Source: Chlorogloea sp. CCALA 695
GTDB lineage: Bacteria; Cyanobacteriota; Cyanobacteriia; Cyanobacteriales; Chroococcidiopsidaceae
Reading direction: 5' to 3'
NCBI RefSeq assembly: GCF_003003885.1
Contig: NZ_PVWN01000001.1
Span: 62,001 to 126,000 of the forward strand
Length of the DNA: 64,000 nt
A program made the translations under genes and the position numbers. The notes under the pieces are model-generated. The model had not been told where the DNA came from. It was given only the letters and a program-made list of their open reading frames with translations, and ran no database searches. Shown here piece after piece: positions 8,930-18,486 of the stretch (the stretch's first letter is position 1; every line of letters begins with the position of its first letter).

Positions 8930-9370
8930 ATGCAATCGACTACCACAGAGCAAATGGGAAGAATTATTACAACCTTGGTTATTACAAACAGGCTCGATCA
9001 AGGTTTAGCAGAACGAGGACTAATTCCTGTGGACGATGTACGCACAATTACTCTAGAGAATGTATTAGTCGATACTGGTGCTACTACTTTATGTCTTCCT
9101 GCTAATGTAATTGCGAAGTTAGGATTAACCTTACTTAAAGAGGTAGATGTTGCTACGGCTACAGGTTTTAGCAAAGCCCGAATTTTTGAAGATGCAAAAA
9201 TTACTTTAGGCGAAAGAGAAGGAACTTTTGAATGTCTTGAACTCCCTGGCGGAACTGAGCCTTTATTGGGGGTAATTCCTTTGGAAGCATTAGGAATTGA
9301 GCTAGATTTGCAGAATCAAAAGCTGATTGTTTTGCCAATTAGTCCTAATGCTAGTTATTTGAGAATTTAG
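8930..9370 (+). CDS. Retropepsin-like aspartic protease (clan AA)
   Basis: With the ATG at 8930 the product has 146 residues. It contains the single aspartic protease signature VDTGATTLCLP, with catalytic Asp48 in D-T-G. Single-domain members act as dimers, like retroviral protease. A second conserved region, LLGVIPLEALGIELD, corresponds to the hydrophobic-hydrophobic-Gly motif after the flap. Many cyanobacteria have such small proteases of unknown substrate, often near toxin-antitoxin-like genes; no such partner is evident here. The TauE/SafE gene begins 22 bp downstream and may be co-transcribed. Confidence 0.8.
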   Translation: MQSTTTEQMGRIITTLVITNRLDQGLAERGLIPVDDVRTITLENVLVDTGATTLCLPANVIAKLGLTLLKEVDVATATGFSKARIFEDAKITLGEREGTFECLELPGGTEPLLGVIPLEALGIELDLQNQKLIVLPISPNASYLRI

Positions 9371-9392
9371 CTAATGCGATCGCTTATTTCCT

Positions 9393-10157
9393 GTGTCTCA
9401 AATAATCTTTCTTTGTATATTTGCCTTTTTAGCAGGCTTAATTGATTCAATTGTTGGTGGCGGCGGTTTAATTCAGCTTCCAGCACTTTTAATTTTTCTT
9501 CCTAATACAGCTATACCGCTAATTTTTGGTACTAATAAATTATCTTCAATCGTCGGTACATTAGCTGCAGCAATTCGGTTTTCTCAAGAAGTTACAATCG
9601 ACTGGTCAATAGTTTTAATATCAACTACATCTGCATTCATTTGTTCATTTATTGGCGCAAGCACTGTAAGTATTATTAATCCTGCTTTAATGCGTCCTCT
9701 CGTCCTTTTACTGCTAGTAGTAGTTGCTGTTTATACTTGGTTTAAAAAAGATTTTGGCTCCCAGCATATTGTCAAGGTTCAAGGAATAAAACAATGTATA
9801 TATGCGGCAATAATTGGCACGTCGCTCGGCTTTTATGATGGTTTTTTTGGGCCCGGAACAGGTAGTTTTTTAATCTTTGCATTCATTGGAATTTTAGGGT
9901 TCGATTTTCTTAGAGCTTCTGCCTCAGCTAAAGTTGTTAACTTTTCTACTAATTTAGCTGCAATTATTTACTTTACTTCTACTAACAGCATTATTTATAG
10001 TATTGCAATACCCATGGGAATGTGTAACGTTTTTGGTGCTATTATCGGCGCTAAACTTGCGATCGCTAAAGGTAGCGCTTTTGTGAGAGTCTTATTTATA
10101 GGAGTGGTGTCAATTTTAATTGTTAAACTTGCCTATGATATGCTTTTCAATGAGTAA
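9393..10157 (+). CDS. TauE/SafE family membrane transporter
   Basis: The 254-residue protein consists almost wholly of hydrophobic segments and has the internal repeat of TauE/SafE (formerly DUF81) permeases. The first half carries DSIVGGGGLIQLPALL and the second GFYDGFFGPGTGSFLIFAF. Family members are linked to export of sulfite, sulfoacetate or other organic anions. The substrate here is not readable. The best start is GTG at 9393, because the nearby ATG at 9374 is out of frame. Its last 11 bases overlap the convergent LeuA-like gene. Confidence 0.85.
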   Translation: MSQIIFLCIFAFLAGLIDSIVGGGGLIQLPALLIFLPNTAIPLIFGTNKLSSIVGTLAAAIRFSQEVTIDWSIVLISTTSAFICSFIGASTVSIINPALMRPLVLLLLVVVAVYTWFKKDFGSQHIVKVQGIKQCIYAAIIGTSLGFYDGFFGPGTGSFLIFAFIGILGFDFLRASASAKVVNFSTNLAAIIYFTSTNSIIYSIAIPMGMCNVFGAIIGAKLAIAKGSAFVRVLFIGVVSILIVKLAYDMLFNE

Positions 10158-10962
10158 TTCCAGTAATTTGGGTAACTAATTTTGATGCTTGGTCGATTAG
10201 AGAAGTGTCAATATTAGCTGGGTAAGTTTTAGAAATTCGCTCAACAATCTCTTTTAAATCTGCATTACCTTTTCTCGCACCCAAACCATTTATAGAACAT
10301 TCAATTTGTCTAACACCACAACTTAAGCCAACTATTGAATTATCTACTGCTATCCCCAAATCGTCATGACAATGCACGGCAACTATAGCCTTATCAATAT
10401 TAGGAACGCAATGAAAAATGCTCTCAAGTAACTGTAAAAATTCCTCTGGCTTTGCTAAGCCTAAACTATCAGGAATAGTAATAGTTGTAGCTCCACTATT
10501 TATAGCAACTTCAATTGCTTTGCACAAAAAATCTGGCTCGCTTCTAGTCGCATCAAAAGCATTCCATTCTACATCTTCACAGTAATCTCTTGCTAGAGAA
10601 ACACTAGCGTTTATTTCTGACAGTGTTTGTTCATATAGCTTACTATTTAATTTTACAGAAGTAAAAATATTTATTCTGCCTGTAGTGGCTGGCTTAATTG
10701 CTTCTGCTACGCTGATTATTTCTGCCTTGTTTGAGCCTGCTAGTCCGCAAACAATAGAATTTTTAATTATTTTAGATATCTCAAATATTTCTTGAAAGTC
10801 TTTATCGTATCTTCCGGGATAACCTACCTCAATAATATCTACTCCCATAGCTTCTAAAAGGGTAGCGATGCTTATCTTTTGCTGAAGATTCATCGATACT
10901 CCATGAGTAAGCTCCCCATCGCGCATAGTCGTATCGAAAATTACGATTTTGTCGAGTACCAT
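10147..10962 (-). CDS. Short LeuA/homocitrate-synthase-like enzyme (DRE-TIM metallolyase), catalytic barrel only
   Basis: The 271-residue product is a DRE-TIM barrel of the isopropylmalate/homocitrate synthase type. The signature DTTMRDGE occupies residues 10-17, the metal ligands are in HCHDDLG (His197, His199), and SINGLGARKGN (223-233) stands where LeuA has a similar NG-G-RxGN motif. Real LeuA proteins have about 500 residues with a C-terminal leucine-sensing domain; this one stops after the barrel. It would be expected to condense acetyl-CoA with an alpha-keto acid or perform the reverse lyase reaction, without leucine feedback. The ATG at 10962 gives the canonical start; a longer frame to 11010 would read through the dispersed repeat at 10979-11008. 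It is divergent from purL. Confidence 0.75.
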   Translation of the reverse strand: MVLDKIVIFDTTMRDGELTHGVSMNLQQKISIATLLEAMGVDIIEVGYPGRYDKDFQEIFEISKIIKNSIVCGLAGSNKAEIISVAEAIKPATTGRINIFTSVKLNSKLYEQTLSEINASVSLARDYCEDVEWNAFDATRSEPDFLCKAIEVAINSGATTITIPDSLGLAKPEEFLQLLESIFHCVPNIDKAIVAVHCHDDLGIAVDNSIVGLSCGVRQIECSINGLGARKGNADLKEIVERISKTYPANIDTSLIDQASKLVTQITGITH

Positions 10963-10978
10963 AGTTATTTTTGCAAAG

Positions 10979-11008
10979 GCGAAGCCCTGCGTGCGCGCTT
11001 GCGCTATC
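10979..11008 (-). repeat. Dispersed GC-rich repeat, copy in the LeuA-like/purL divergent region
   Basis: Read on the minus strand this 30-bp segment begins GATAGCGCAAGCGCGC and ends GGGCTTCGC. The same 16-base head and 9-base tail occur in the two copies inside the PKS gene (57387-57419 and 57966-57998). It lies 16 bp upstream of the chosen LeuA-like start, in an otherwise AT-rich stretch. Confidence 0.7.
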
Positions 11009-11087
11009 ACACTGTTGATTTAAAAATATCCCCAATGTTGACAATTGTAGATAAAATTGAGCCTGTGCCGTTTTTGCCTTAGCCGCC

Positions 11088-13367
11088 ATGCCTTTTACGC
11101 CTGAAGAAATTGCCAATGAAGGTTTAAAGCCTGAAGAATATACCGAAATAGTCAATAGACTAGGGCGCGAACCCAATAAAGCAGAATTAGGAATGTTTGG
11201 GGTAATGTGGTCAGAACACTGTTGTTACAAAAATTCTCGCCCTTTGCTCAAACAATTTCCTACTACAGGAAAACGCATACTTGTAGGCCCTGGGGAAAAT
11301 GCTGGCGTAGTAGACTTAGGCGACGGAGTACAACTAGCCTTTAAAATTGAATCCCACAACCACCCCTCAGCTATCGAACCATTCCAAGGCGCAGCTACAG
11401 GCGTAGGCGGCATTCTTAGAGATATATTTACCATGGGGGCGCGTCCCATTGCCTTATTAAACTCCTTGCGTTTCGGCTCTTTAGACGATGCGCGAACCCG
11501 CCGATTATTCAACGGTGTAGTTTCAGGTATTTCTCACTATGGCAATAGTGTAGGCGTTCCCACAGTAGGCGGTGAAGTTTATTTTGATGGGGCTTATTCT
11601 GGCAACCCATTAGTAAATGTCATGGCATTAGGTCTAATGGAAACTCCCGAAATCGTCACCTCAGGAGCCGCAGGGATAGGGAACCCAGTATTATATGTAG
11701 GTTCTACCACCGGACGGGATGGGATGGGAGGGGCAAGTTTTGCCAGTGCTGAACTCAGCGCCGAATCAGAAAAAGACCGCCCCGCCGTGCAAGTAGGCGA
11801 CCCTTTTTTAGAAAAGTCTTTAATTGAAGCGTGTTTAGAGGCTTTTAAAACTGGCGCAGTTGTAGCGGCGCAAGATATGGGAGCAGCTGGAATTACTTGT
11901 TCAACTTCAGAAATGGCGGCAAAAGGTGGGGTGGGGATTGAACTAGATTTAGACTTAATTCCCGTGCGCGAAAGCGGGATGATTCCCTACGAATATCTGC
12001 TATCAGAATCTCAAGAGCGGATGCTATTTATAGCACACAAAGGGCGAGAAGGAGAGCTAATTGAGATATTCCATCGCTGGGGATTACAAGCAGTAGTGGC
12101 GGGGACAGTTATTGCCGAGCCAATTGTCAAAATTCTCTTTAAAGGTGAAGTCGCAGCCGAAATTCCTGCCGCCGCTTTAGCAGAAAATACACCGCTTTAT
12201 CATCACGAATTATTGAGCCAACCGCCAGAATATGCCCGTAAAGCCGCCGCCTGGACGAGCGCAACCTTACCTACTTGTACCCTAGATGGCATCGAAATAG
12301 CAGGTAGCTTTTATTCTTGGCAAGCTATCTTACTAACTCTCCTTGATGCGCCAAATATTGCCTCTAAGCGCTGGATTTACAGCCAATACGACCACCAAGT
12401 TCAAAATAATACAGTTTTACTACCTGGGGGCGCTGATGCGGCGGTCATCCGCTTGCGATCGCATAACAAAGGAGTTGCTGCTACAGTAGATTGCAATCCT
12501 CGCTATATATACATAGATCCTTACGAGGGTGCAAAAGCCGTAGTTGCTGAAGCCGCCCGTAATCTTAGCTGTGTAGGCGCAGAACCTATTGCTGTCACCG
12601 ACAACTTAAACTTTGGTAGCCCAGAAAACCCCGTTGGCTACTGGCAATTAGCCGAAGCTTGTAGAGGAATTGCCGAAGCTTGCAGAGAATTGAAAACACC
12701 CGTTACAGGCGGTAATGTCTCTCTTTATAATGAAACCCTTGATGCTAATGGCACACCTCAGCCTATTTATCCAACTCCTGTTATCGGAATGGTAGGTTTA
12801 ATTGCCGATTTAACTCATGTTTGCGGACAAGGCTGGCAAAATGAAGGTGATTTAATTTATTTATTAGAAAGTGATGAAGGAATAACCCTCGGTTGCTCGG
12901 AGTATTTAGCCACAATACACGGACTTATAGCGGGAAAACCACCCCAGGTAAATTTTGACTTAGAACGCCGCGTTCAGGCTGCTTGTCGTCAGGGAATTGG
13001 TAACGGTTGGGTGCGCTCTGCTCACGATTGCGCCGAAGGGGGAATCGCTGTTGCTCTTGCCGAATCTTGCATTTCTGGAAACTTAGGGGCGCAAGTCCAC
13101 GTCTTATCATCTACCTATCGCCCTGATGAAATGCTCTTTGGAGAAGCTACCGGGCGGATTTTAGTTTCTGTCTCTCCTGCTCATGCAGAGGCTTGGGAAG
13201 CTTATTTACAACAGCAATTAGGAAATAATTGGCAAAAAATCGGTGTAGTTGACCTGACTAATTCTTTACAAGTTTTTACTACAGGCAATCGCTCTTTAAT
13301 TAAGGTTAATATCGAGGAAATGAGTAAAGCTTTCTACCATGCTATCGAACGCCGCCTAAATACTTAA
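11088..13367 (+). CDS. purL: Phosphoribosylformylglycinamidine synthase II
   Basis: PurL is the ATP-dependent synthetase subunit converting FGAR to FGAM in purine synthesis, working with PurQ (glutaminase) and PurS. The 759-residue length identifies the small PurL type. Characteristic blocks are [12 protein letters not shown] near residue 43, [20 protein letters not shown] near 86-105, [15 protein letters not shown], and a second half repeating the fold ([26 protein letters not shown]). The ATG at 11088 fits the family N-terminus. purF follows 166 bp downstream in the same direction, a linkage common in cyanobacteria. purQ and purS are not in the window. Confidence 0.97.
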   Translation: MPFTPEEIANEGLKPEEYTEIVNRLGREPNKAELGMFGVMWSEHCCYKNSRPLLKQFPTTGKRILVGPGENAGVVDLGDGVQLAFKIESHNHPSAIEPFQGAATGVGGILRDIFTMGARPIALLNSLRFGSLDDARTRRLFNGVVSGISHYGNSVGVPTVGGEVYFDGAYSGNPLVNVMALGLMETPEIVTSGAAGIGNPVLYVGSTTGRDGMGGASFASAELSAESEKDRPAVQVGDPFLEKSLIEACLEAFKTGAVVAAQDMGAAGITCSTSEMAAKGGVGIELDLDLIPVRESGMIPYEYLLSESQERMLFIAHKGREGELIEIFHRWGLQAVVAGTVIAEPIVKILFKGEVAAEIPAAALAENTPLYHHELLSQPPEYARKAAAWTSATLPTCTLDGIEIAGSFYSWQAILLTLLDAPNIASKRWIYSQYDHQVQNNTVLLPGGADAAVIRLRSHNKGVAATVDCNPRYIYIDPYEGAKAVVAEAARNLSCVGAEPIAVTDNLNFGSPENPVGYWQLAEACRGIAEACRELKTPVTGGNVSLYNETLDANGTPQPIYPTPVIGMVGLIADLTHVCGQGWQNEGDLIYLLESDEGITLGCSEYLATIHGLIAGKPPQVNFDLERRVQAACRQGIGNGWVRSAHDCAEGGIAVALAESCISGNLGAQVHVLSSTYRPDEMLFGEATGRILVSVSPAHAEAWEAYLQQQLGNNWQKIGVVDLTNSLQVFTTGNRSLIKVNIEEMSKAFYHAIERRLNT

Positions 13368-13533
13368 TTTATTTTGTTGTCAATGAGCATAGTTACGTTA
13401 ATCTTGTATATAACGCTTGTTAACGTTTTATTAAGCCTAGTTAAAATTTATAAAATAATCTTTTTAAACAAATAAGCGATCGCAACTGTTTTATCCCCAA
13501 AATTTGCCTACTTTTCAGGAGTAAAGCCAAAGC

Positions 13534-15024
13534 ATGAACCCCAACTATTCCCCCGCCGACATTATCAAGGATGAACCAAATATGTCCGAATCAGACCATC
13601 CTGCGGATAAGCCAGAGGAAGCTTGTGGCGTGTTTGGTGTATTTGCACCAGGGGAAGATGTTGCCAAGCTTACTTATTTTGGCTTGTATGCGTTGCAGCA
13701 CAGAGGTCAAGAATCGGCAGGAATTGCAACTTTTGACGGCGATCAAGTTCACTTGCACAAAGAAATGGGATTAGTATCCCAAGTTTTTAACGAAACAAAT
13801 TTAGACAAGTTGCCCGGAAACATAGCCGTAGGTCACACTCGTTACTCTACTACGGGTTCTAGCCGGGTTGTAAATGCTCAACCAGCAGTTTTACAAACTA
13901 AACGCGGAGCATTAGCGCTAACACATAATGGCAATCTAGTCAATACTCCAGCTTTACGCGAGGAGTTGTTGCAAAATAAGCATAATTTACTGACTACTAC
14001 AGATTCGGAAGTAATAGCCTTTGCGATCGCCGAAGAAATTGATGCAGGTAAAGAATGGTTAGATGGGGCAATTAGTGCCTTTCAACGCTGCAAAGGAGCT
14101 TTTAGCTTAGTCATTGGTACGCCTGTAGGCATAATGGGAGTACGCGATCCTAATGGTATTCGTCCTTTAGTAATTGGCACTTTAGACACCAAGGAAGAAC
14201 GCTATGTTTTAGCTTCAGAAACTTGCGGTTTAGATATTATTGGCGCTACTTATTTGCGCGATGTAGAACCGGGAGAATTGGTTTGGATTACGAGTGAAGG
14301 ATTAGCTTCTTTCCACTGGGCGCAACAGCCGCAACGCAAGCTTTGCATCTTTGAAATGATTTACTTTGCAAGGCCCGATAGCATTATGAATAACGAAAGC
14401 TTGTACAGCTATCGGATGCGAATCGGACGACAACTAGCAAAAGAATCTTTTGTAGACGCTGACATTGTAATTGGCGTACCAGATTCGGGCATCCCGGCGG
14501 CGATTGGTTTTTCTCAAGAGTCGGGAATTACTTACGCTGAAGGATTAATTAAAAATCGTTATGTAGGGAGAACATTTATTCAGCCTACACAAACAATGCG
14601 CGAGTCTGGTATCCGCATGAAACTCAACCCGCTTAAAGATGTATTAGCTGGTAAGCGAGTAATCATTGTTGATGATTCCATCGTTAGGGGAACAACTAGC
14701 CGCAAGCTAGTAAAAGCTCTCCGCGATGCGGGAGCAACGGAAGTACATATGCGCGTATCTTCGCCTCCTGTAACTCATCCTTGTTTCTACGGGATTGATA
14801 CTGATAACCAAGATCAACTAATCGCAGCTACTAAGTCTGTAGAGGAAATAGCGAAGTTGTTAGAAGTAGATTCTTTAGCTTATCTAAGTCATGAAGGAAT
14901 GCTGCAAACAACAAAAGAAGACCCGACTAATTTTTGTTCTGCTTGCTTTAATGGCGATTATCCGATCGCCATTCCCGAAACCGTTAAGCGTTCTAAGTTA
15001 ATGCTAGAGCCAACCAAAGTTTAA
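13534..15024 (+). CDS. purF: Amidophosphoribosyltransferase
   Basis: PurF makes 5-phosphoribosylamine from PRPP and glutamine, the committed step of purine synthesis. The 496-residue protein begins with a propeptide; the likely mature N-terminal nucleophile is Cys31 in EEACGVFGVF. The glutaminase half contains VGHTRYSTTG and LTHNGNLVN. The phosphoribosyltransferase half has the PRPP loop VIIVDDSIVRGTT. Cys residues in the C-terminal FCSACFNGDYP match the Bacillus-type enzyme with a 4Fe-4S cluster. GGAG lies about 12 bases before the ATG at 13534. An internal ATG at 13582 would shorten the propeptide and is a possible alternative. The stop overlaps the convergent small gene by 4 bases. Confidence 0.96.
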   Translation: MNPNYSPADIIKDEPNMSESDHPADKPEEACGVFGVFAPGEDVAKLTYFGLYALQHRGQESAGIATFDGDQVHLHKEMGLVSQVFNETNLDKLPGNIAVGHTRYSTTGSSRVVNAQPAVLQTKRGALALTHNGNLVNTPALREELLQNKHNLLTTTDSEVIAFAIAEEIDAGKEWLDGAISAFQRCKGAFSLVIGTPVGIMGVRDPNGIRPLVIGTLDTKEERYVLASETCGLDIIGATYLRDVEPGELVWITSEGLASFHWAQQPQRKLCIFEMIYFARPDSIMNNESLYSYRMRIGRQLAKESFVDADIVIGVPDSGIPAAIGFSQESGITYAEGLIKNRYVGRTFIQPTQTMRESGIRMKLNPLKDVLAGKRVIIVDDSIVRGTTSRKLVKALRDAGATEVHMRVSSPPVTHPCFYGIDTDNQDQLIAATKSVEEIAKLLEVDSLAYLSHEGMLQTTKEDPTNFCSACFNGDYPIAIPETVKRSKLMLEPTKV

Positions 15025-15221
15025 ACAGCGTTATCTTGAGGATCTGAACCGTTACGAAAACGTTTGGTAAACTCAGGATAATTCTCCAAGTCTTGTAATG
15101 ATTCCATTGCTGGCATCTCAATCCAGTTTGCTTCAGCGTGGAGTTTGTCTACATAAGCGTAAAAAGCTTCTTGCTCGTCTCGATGCACCATAACGTAATC
15201 ATGCAAATCTTTCTGGCTCAT
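15021..15221 (-). CDS. Small conserved cyanobacterial protein (DUF6887-like, from memory)
   Basis: This 66-residue acidic protein begins MSQKDLHDYVMVHRDEQEAF and recalls a family of short cyanobacterial proteins with an N-terminal (L)xDYVLxHR pattern, which I remember as DUF6887. Function is unknown. It has no signal peptide, Cys pair or membrane segment. Its neighbour 20 bp upstream on the same strand is the broken DUF6888-like gene at 15242-15418; these two small families are, as I recall, commonly paired. The stop overlaps the end of purF. Confidence 0.6.
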   Translation of the reverse strand: MSQKDLHDYVMVHRDEQEAFYAYVDKLHAEANWIEMPAMESLQDLENYPEFTKRFRNGSDPQDNAV

Positions 15222-15241
15222 TGATTAAAAATTAGGCTTGC

Positions 15242-15418
15242 TCATCCCATGTATCTCCAGTTGCCGTTAGGATATATTTCTATAATATTTTACTCGCCTG
15301 CAAAGAAAAAGATGTTTCCAGTTCGTTCATCCATTCGCACGAGATTAATAGGCAAGTACAACTTAGTAAACCAGCAGCACAACACATAGCAGTGCGTTTT
15401 TTGCTCTAGTGTAGGGAT
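15242..15418 (-). pseudogene. Broken small gene (DUF6888-like): premature stop and lost start codon
   Basis: Read on the minus strand, a 59-codon frame ending at the TGA at 15242-15244 translates as a recognisable small cyanobacterial protein: TKLYLPINLVRMDERTGNIF, then FFAGE, then an in-frame TAA (15290-15292), then NIIEIYPNGNWRYMG. The text after the stop continues the family pattern in the same frame, so this is a nonsense mutation and not a natural end. At the 5' end, a GAGGAG site precedes an ATC codon (15416-15418) where ATG would be expected, so initiation may be lost as well. The upstream frame is closed by TGA. The family name is from memory. Confidence 0.6.
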
Positions 15419-15482
15419 AACTCTAACTCCTCAATATCGTTTCATCGCGGAAATTAGCCTAACATGAGCGATCGCCCTATTC

Positions 15483-16067
15483 TCAAATGCGATCGCTTAA
15501 ATCAAATTCTACATTTTCGTAGATGTCTTCAATAGTCATTTCTAGGTTAATCGAAGCGAAAGCTATATTATCTGTACTAGCTTCGTAAGCTCGAAACAGC
15601 CAGGAGTTTCCGTCAGCTTTTGTATAATGCTCAATTTCTATTTTGTACTGGTTAATTAGTACATATTCTTGGAGTTCAGCAATAGAGCGGTAATAACGAA
15701 ACTTATCGGTGCGATCATAATCTTTGGTCGATTTTGATAAAATTTCTACAATCAAGCAAGGATTAGTGATTGTATCTGTACGTCGCTCTTGAAAAACGGG
15801 TTGACCTTGAATCAAAAAAACATCTGGATAAGTATACTGTCGATATTGAGGAATCCATAGCCGTAAATCGCCAATGTAAGGCTTAATATCTGTCTTCCGC
15901 AGCATAAATTTCAAAAAAGCATAGACATTTCCCGCAATTTGATTATGGTTAATCGACGCGCCCGTCATTGATACAATTTCTCCATCTCGATACTCGCTGC
16001 GAAACTCTGCAACTTCTTCTTGTGCCAAATATTCGTTAGGAGTGTAATATATTTGCTGGGTTTGCAC
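15483..16067 (-). CDS. Uma2 family protein (DUF820, PD-(D/E)XK-like putative endonuclease)
   Basis: The 194-residue product has the Uma2/DUF820 pattern: an N-terminal TPNEYLAQEE and YRDGEIVSMTGAS region, then PDVFLIQG with the acidic residue after a conserved strand, then LIVEILSKSTKDYDRTDK with Glu and Lys in the nuclease-like core. The family is greatly expanded in cyanobacteria, often in dozens of copies. A nuclease fold is established by comparison; biological function is not. It stands alone between the small-gene remnant and the chorismate lyase gene. The start at 16067 yields a typical N-terminus. Confidence 0.85.
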   Translation of the reverse strand: MQTQQIYYTPNEYLAQEEVAEFRSEYRDGEIVSMTGASINHNQIAGNVYAFLKFMLRKTDIKPYIGDLRLWIPQYRQYTYPDVFLIQGQPVFQERRTDTITNPCLIVEILSKSTKDYDRTDKFRYYRSIAELQEYVLINQYKIEIEHYTKADGNSWLFRAYEASTDNIAFASINLEMTIEDIYENVEFDLSDRI

Positions 16068-16097
16068 TTACAACCACCCTGGATTTTTATTTCTACT

Positions 16098-16733
16098 CTA
16101 GCAAGTGCGATTACTTTTAATGTCTGTCTTATCTAACTGCATTGCGCCCAAATACTTAGTTAAATAAGGCGAAAACACTTCATATATCAGCGTTAACGGC
16201 TGTCCATGATGCCAAAACAGGTAATGTCGCCCCCAAAAAGGGCCAGTTTGTTCAAAAGCTGACTCTAAAGCTGTGCAATTGCCGTAATAAATCCCTTGAA
16301 CATCTCTATACAACTCTGTCCGCAAGCGAGTTAAACTAGCCCAAATTGGTAAAGAGCGGTTTTGTAAATACTCATCTACATGACTTGCTTCCCACCAAGA
16401 AGTAGCATAAGCTAGGCGTTGACCTGAAGCAGTCCGTAGCCAAACTTGTCTTCTTACTCTTGGTTCGGGTACAGCTTGAATCAAATCCGGCGCACCATCC
16501 AAATCTACCCCAATCAAAGACATATCAATTACATCTACTTCCGTAGGTTCACCCGTCAGTAGTTGTAAATGTCGCGTCGGTGAACCATCACCTAATAGTA
16601 GCAATTGCCAAGCTGGTGCTAACTGAGTATGGGGTAAACCTTTTTGCACCTCTGTCTCCTTTCCTTGCCATAAAGGTGCAAGACTGTGCCATGTTGTCGG
16701 TATTACGCTGTTTGCCTTAGTAATTGCAGTCAA
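16098..16733 (-). CDS. Chorismate lyase (DUF98/Ycf21 type)
   Basis: The 211-residue product resembles the cyanobacterial/plastid Ycf21 family, whose Synechocystis member was shown to act as a chorismate lyase. It makes 4-hydroxybenzoate, the ring precursor of plastoquinone. Visible family features are the PLWQG and LLLLGDGSPTRHLQLLTG segments, the VDVIDMS strand, the RRQVWLRTASGQRLAYATSWW core with the conserved Arg, and the GRHYLFWHHGQPLTLIYEVF end. It is soluble. The frame ends within 400 bp of the tRNA-Leu gene on the same strand, and a strong terminator at 16793-16842 separates the two. Confidence 0.82.
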   Translation of the reverse strand: MTAITKANSVIPTTWHSLAPLWQGKETEVQKGLPHTQLAPAWQLLLLGDGSPTRHLQLLTGEPTEVDVIDMSLIGVDLDGAPDLIQAVPEPRVRRQVWLRTASGQRLAYATSWWEASHVDEYLQNRSLPIWASLTRLRTELYRDVQGIYYGNCTALESAFEQTGPFWGRHYLFWHHGQPLTLIYEVFSPYLTKYLGAMQLDKTDIKSNRTC

Positions 16734-16792
16734 TTTTATTTACAAAACTTTATCATTTATCTTAAATATAAACAATTCCTAGAAAACTTGCT

Positions 16793-16842
16793 TTCTTAAA
16801 AAGTAAAAGCCCTAAGTAAATTAATACTCAGGACTTTTACTT
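16793..16842 (-). terminator. Intrinsic terminator of tRNA-Leu
   Basis: On the minus strand, AAGTAAAAGTCCTGAGT (16842-16826) pairs with ACTTAGGGCTTTTACTT (16817-16801) over 17 positions with two non-Watson-Crick pairs, around an 8-base loop. A run of T follows (TTTTT before AAG). The hairpin starts 5 bp after the tRNA 3' end. Confidence 0.78.
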
Positions 16843-16847
16843 GACAA

Positions 16848-16929
16848 TGCGGAAGGCGAGACTCGAACTCGCAAGGGCAAGCCCACACGCACCTCAAGCG
16901 TGCGCGTATACCAATTCCGCCACATCCGC
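16848..16929 (-). tRNA. tRNA-Leu (anticodon GAG)
   Basis: The minus strand folds as a class II tRNA of 82 nt: acceptor 5' strand GCGGATG, a D arm with GGCGGAATTGGT, an anticodon stem CACGC/GCGTG closing the loop TTGAGGT (anticodon GAG, preceded by U33 and followed by G37), a long variable arm, and the T arm GAGTTCGAGTCTC. The 3' end is CTTCCGCA with no encoded CCA. It reads CUC and CUU. Confidence 0.93.
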
Positions 16930-17129
16930 ACGAGCTATTGGCATAAACTAATGTAACACCTTTTGGCAAGGAAGAATAAAATACTTCGTAATTGCTGTTA
17001 CTCGGGACTTAAAAACCCCAGTTTGAAATTAAATATAATTATGTGACTCAAAACTACTCTAAAATATATTGCTTGCAGTTAGTCCTCGAAGGATGGCAAC
17101 CTAACTGATACAGACATTATTGTTAAAAA

Positions 17130-18485
17130 ATGCAGTTCGATAAAATATTAATTGCCAATCGTGGAGAAATTGCTTTACGCATCCTGCGCGCCTGCGAGGA
17201 AATGGGCATTGCAACTATTGCTGTACATTCTACCGTTGACCGCCACGCCCTCCATGTCCAACTAGCTGATGAAGCAGTTTGTATTGGTGAAGCGCCTAGT
17301 AGTAAAAGTTACCTAAATATACCGGGAATAATTGCCGCCGCCTTGACTCGCAATGCTACAGCTATTCATCCCGGCTATGGCTTTTTGGCTGAAAATGCCC
17401 GATTTGCCGAAATTTGTGCTGATCACAAAATTGCTTTTATTGGCCCAACCCCGGAAGCAATGAGGGCGATGGGAGACAAATCTACCGCCAAAGCAACAAT
17501 GATTGCGGCGGGTGTACCCACTGTACCGGGTAGCGATGGCTTGCTACACGACGAGAAAGCCGCTCAAGAATTGGCGGATTTTATTGGCTACCCGGTAATG
17601 ATAAAAGCCACAGCAGGGGGCGGTGGGCGAGGAATGCGGCTAGTACGCGATCGCAATGACCTAACTAAGCTATTTTTTGCCGCTAGAGGGGAAGCAGAGG
17701 CTAGTTTTGGCAATCCTGGACTGTACCTTGAAAAATTTGTCGAACGTCCCCGCCATATAGAGTTTCAAATTATTGCCGACAATTACGGCAATGTGCTGCA
17801 CCTAGGCGAACGGGATTGTTCAATTCAACGCCGCCATCAAAAACTACTAGAAGAAGCCCCTAGCCCCGCTCTAAGCCCTCAATTAAGAGAGAAAATGGGC
17901 GCGGCGGCAGTACGGGCGGCTAAATCAATTAATTACACTGGCGCGGGGACGGTGGAATTTTTATTAGCACCCAATGGCGAGTTTTATTTTATGGAGATGA
18001 ATACTCGCATTCAAGTAGAACATCCCGTAACAGAAATGGTGACGGGCTTTGATTTAGTTGCCGAACAAATTAGAATTGCTCAAGGAGAAAAATTGCTGCA
18101 AACCCAAGAGCAAGTAGTATTACGGGGTCATGCGATTGAATGTCGGATTAATGCTGAAGATCCCGATCGCGATTTTCGTCCCGCACCAGGTAGAATTAGC
18201 GGTTATTTGCCCCCTGGAGGCCCTGGAGTTCGCATAGATTCCCACATTTATACTGACTATCAAATTCCGCCTTACTACGATTCGTTGATTGGCAAACTTA
18301 TTGTGTGGGGAAGTGATCGCCCTAGCGCCATTAAGCGCATGAAAAGAGCCTTGCGAGAATTTGCCTTGACAGGCGTACCCACTACTATCGGCTTTCACCA
18401 GAAGATTTTGGAAACCCCAGAATTTTTATTAGGGGAAATTTACACCGATTTTATTGAAAAAGTCATGTTTCCCCCCAAAGAATAG
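17130..18485 (+). CDS. accC: Acetyl-CoA carboxylase, biotin carboxylase subunit
   Basis: AccC carboxylates biotin on AccB using ATP and bicarbonate, the first half-reaction of malonyl-CoA synthesis for fatty acids and for the malonyl units used by the PKS in this window. The 451-residue length is normal. The protein starts [20 protein letters not shown]. The ATP-grasp glycine-rich loop is [14 protein letters not shown]. Catalytic and metal-binding residues lie in [15 protein letters not shown], and [16 protein letters not shown] carries the active-site Glu and Arg. The gene is monocistronic here, as is common in cyanobacteria, and its stop is 1 bp from the convergent yggT. Confidence 0.97.
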   Translation: MQFDKILIANRGEIALRILRACEEMGIATIAVHSTVDRHALHVQLADEAVCIGEAPSSKSYLNIPGIIAAALTRNATAIHPGYGFLAENARFAEICADHKIAFIGPTPEAMRAMGDKSTAKATMIAAGVPTVPGSDGLLHDEKAAQELADFIGYPVMIKATAGGGGRGMRLVRDRNDLTKLFFAARGEAEASFGNPGLYLEKFVERPRHIEFQIIADNYGNVLHLGERDCSIQRRHQKLLEEAPSPALSPQLREKMGAAAVRAAKSINYTGAGTVEFLLAPNGEFYFMEMNTRIQVEHPVTEMVTGFDLVAEQIRIAQGEKLLQTQEQVVLRGHAIECRINAEDPDRDFRPAPGRISGYLPPGGPGVRIDSHIYTDYQIPPYYDSLIGKLIVWGSDRPSAIKRMKRALREFALTGVPTTIGFHQKILETPEFLLGEIYTDFIEKVMFPPKE

Positions 18486-18486
18486 C

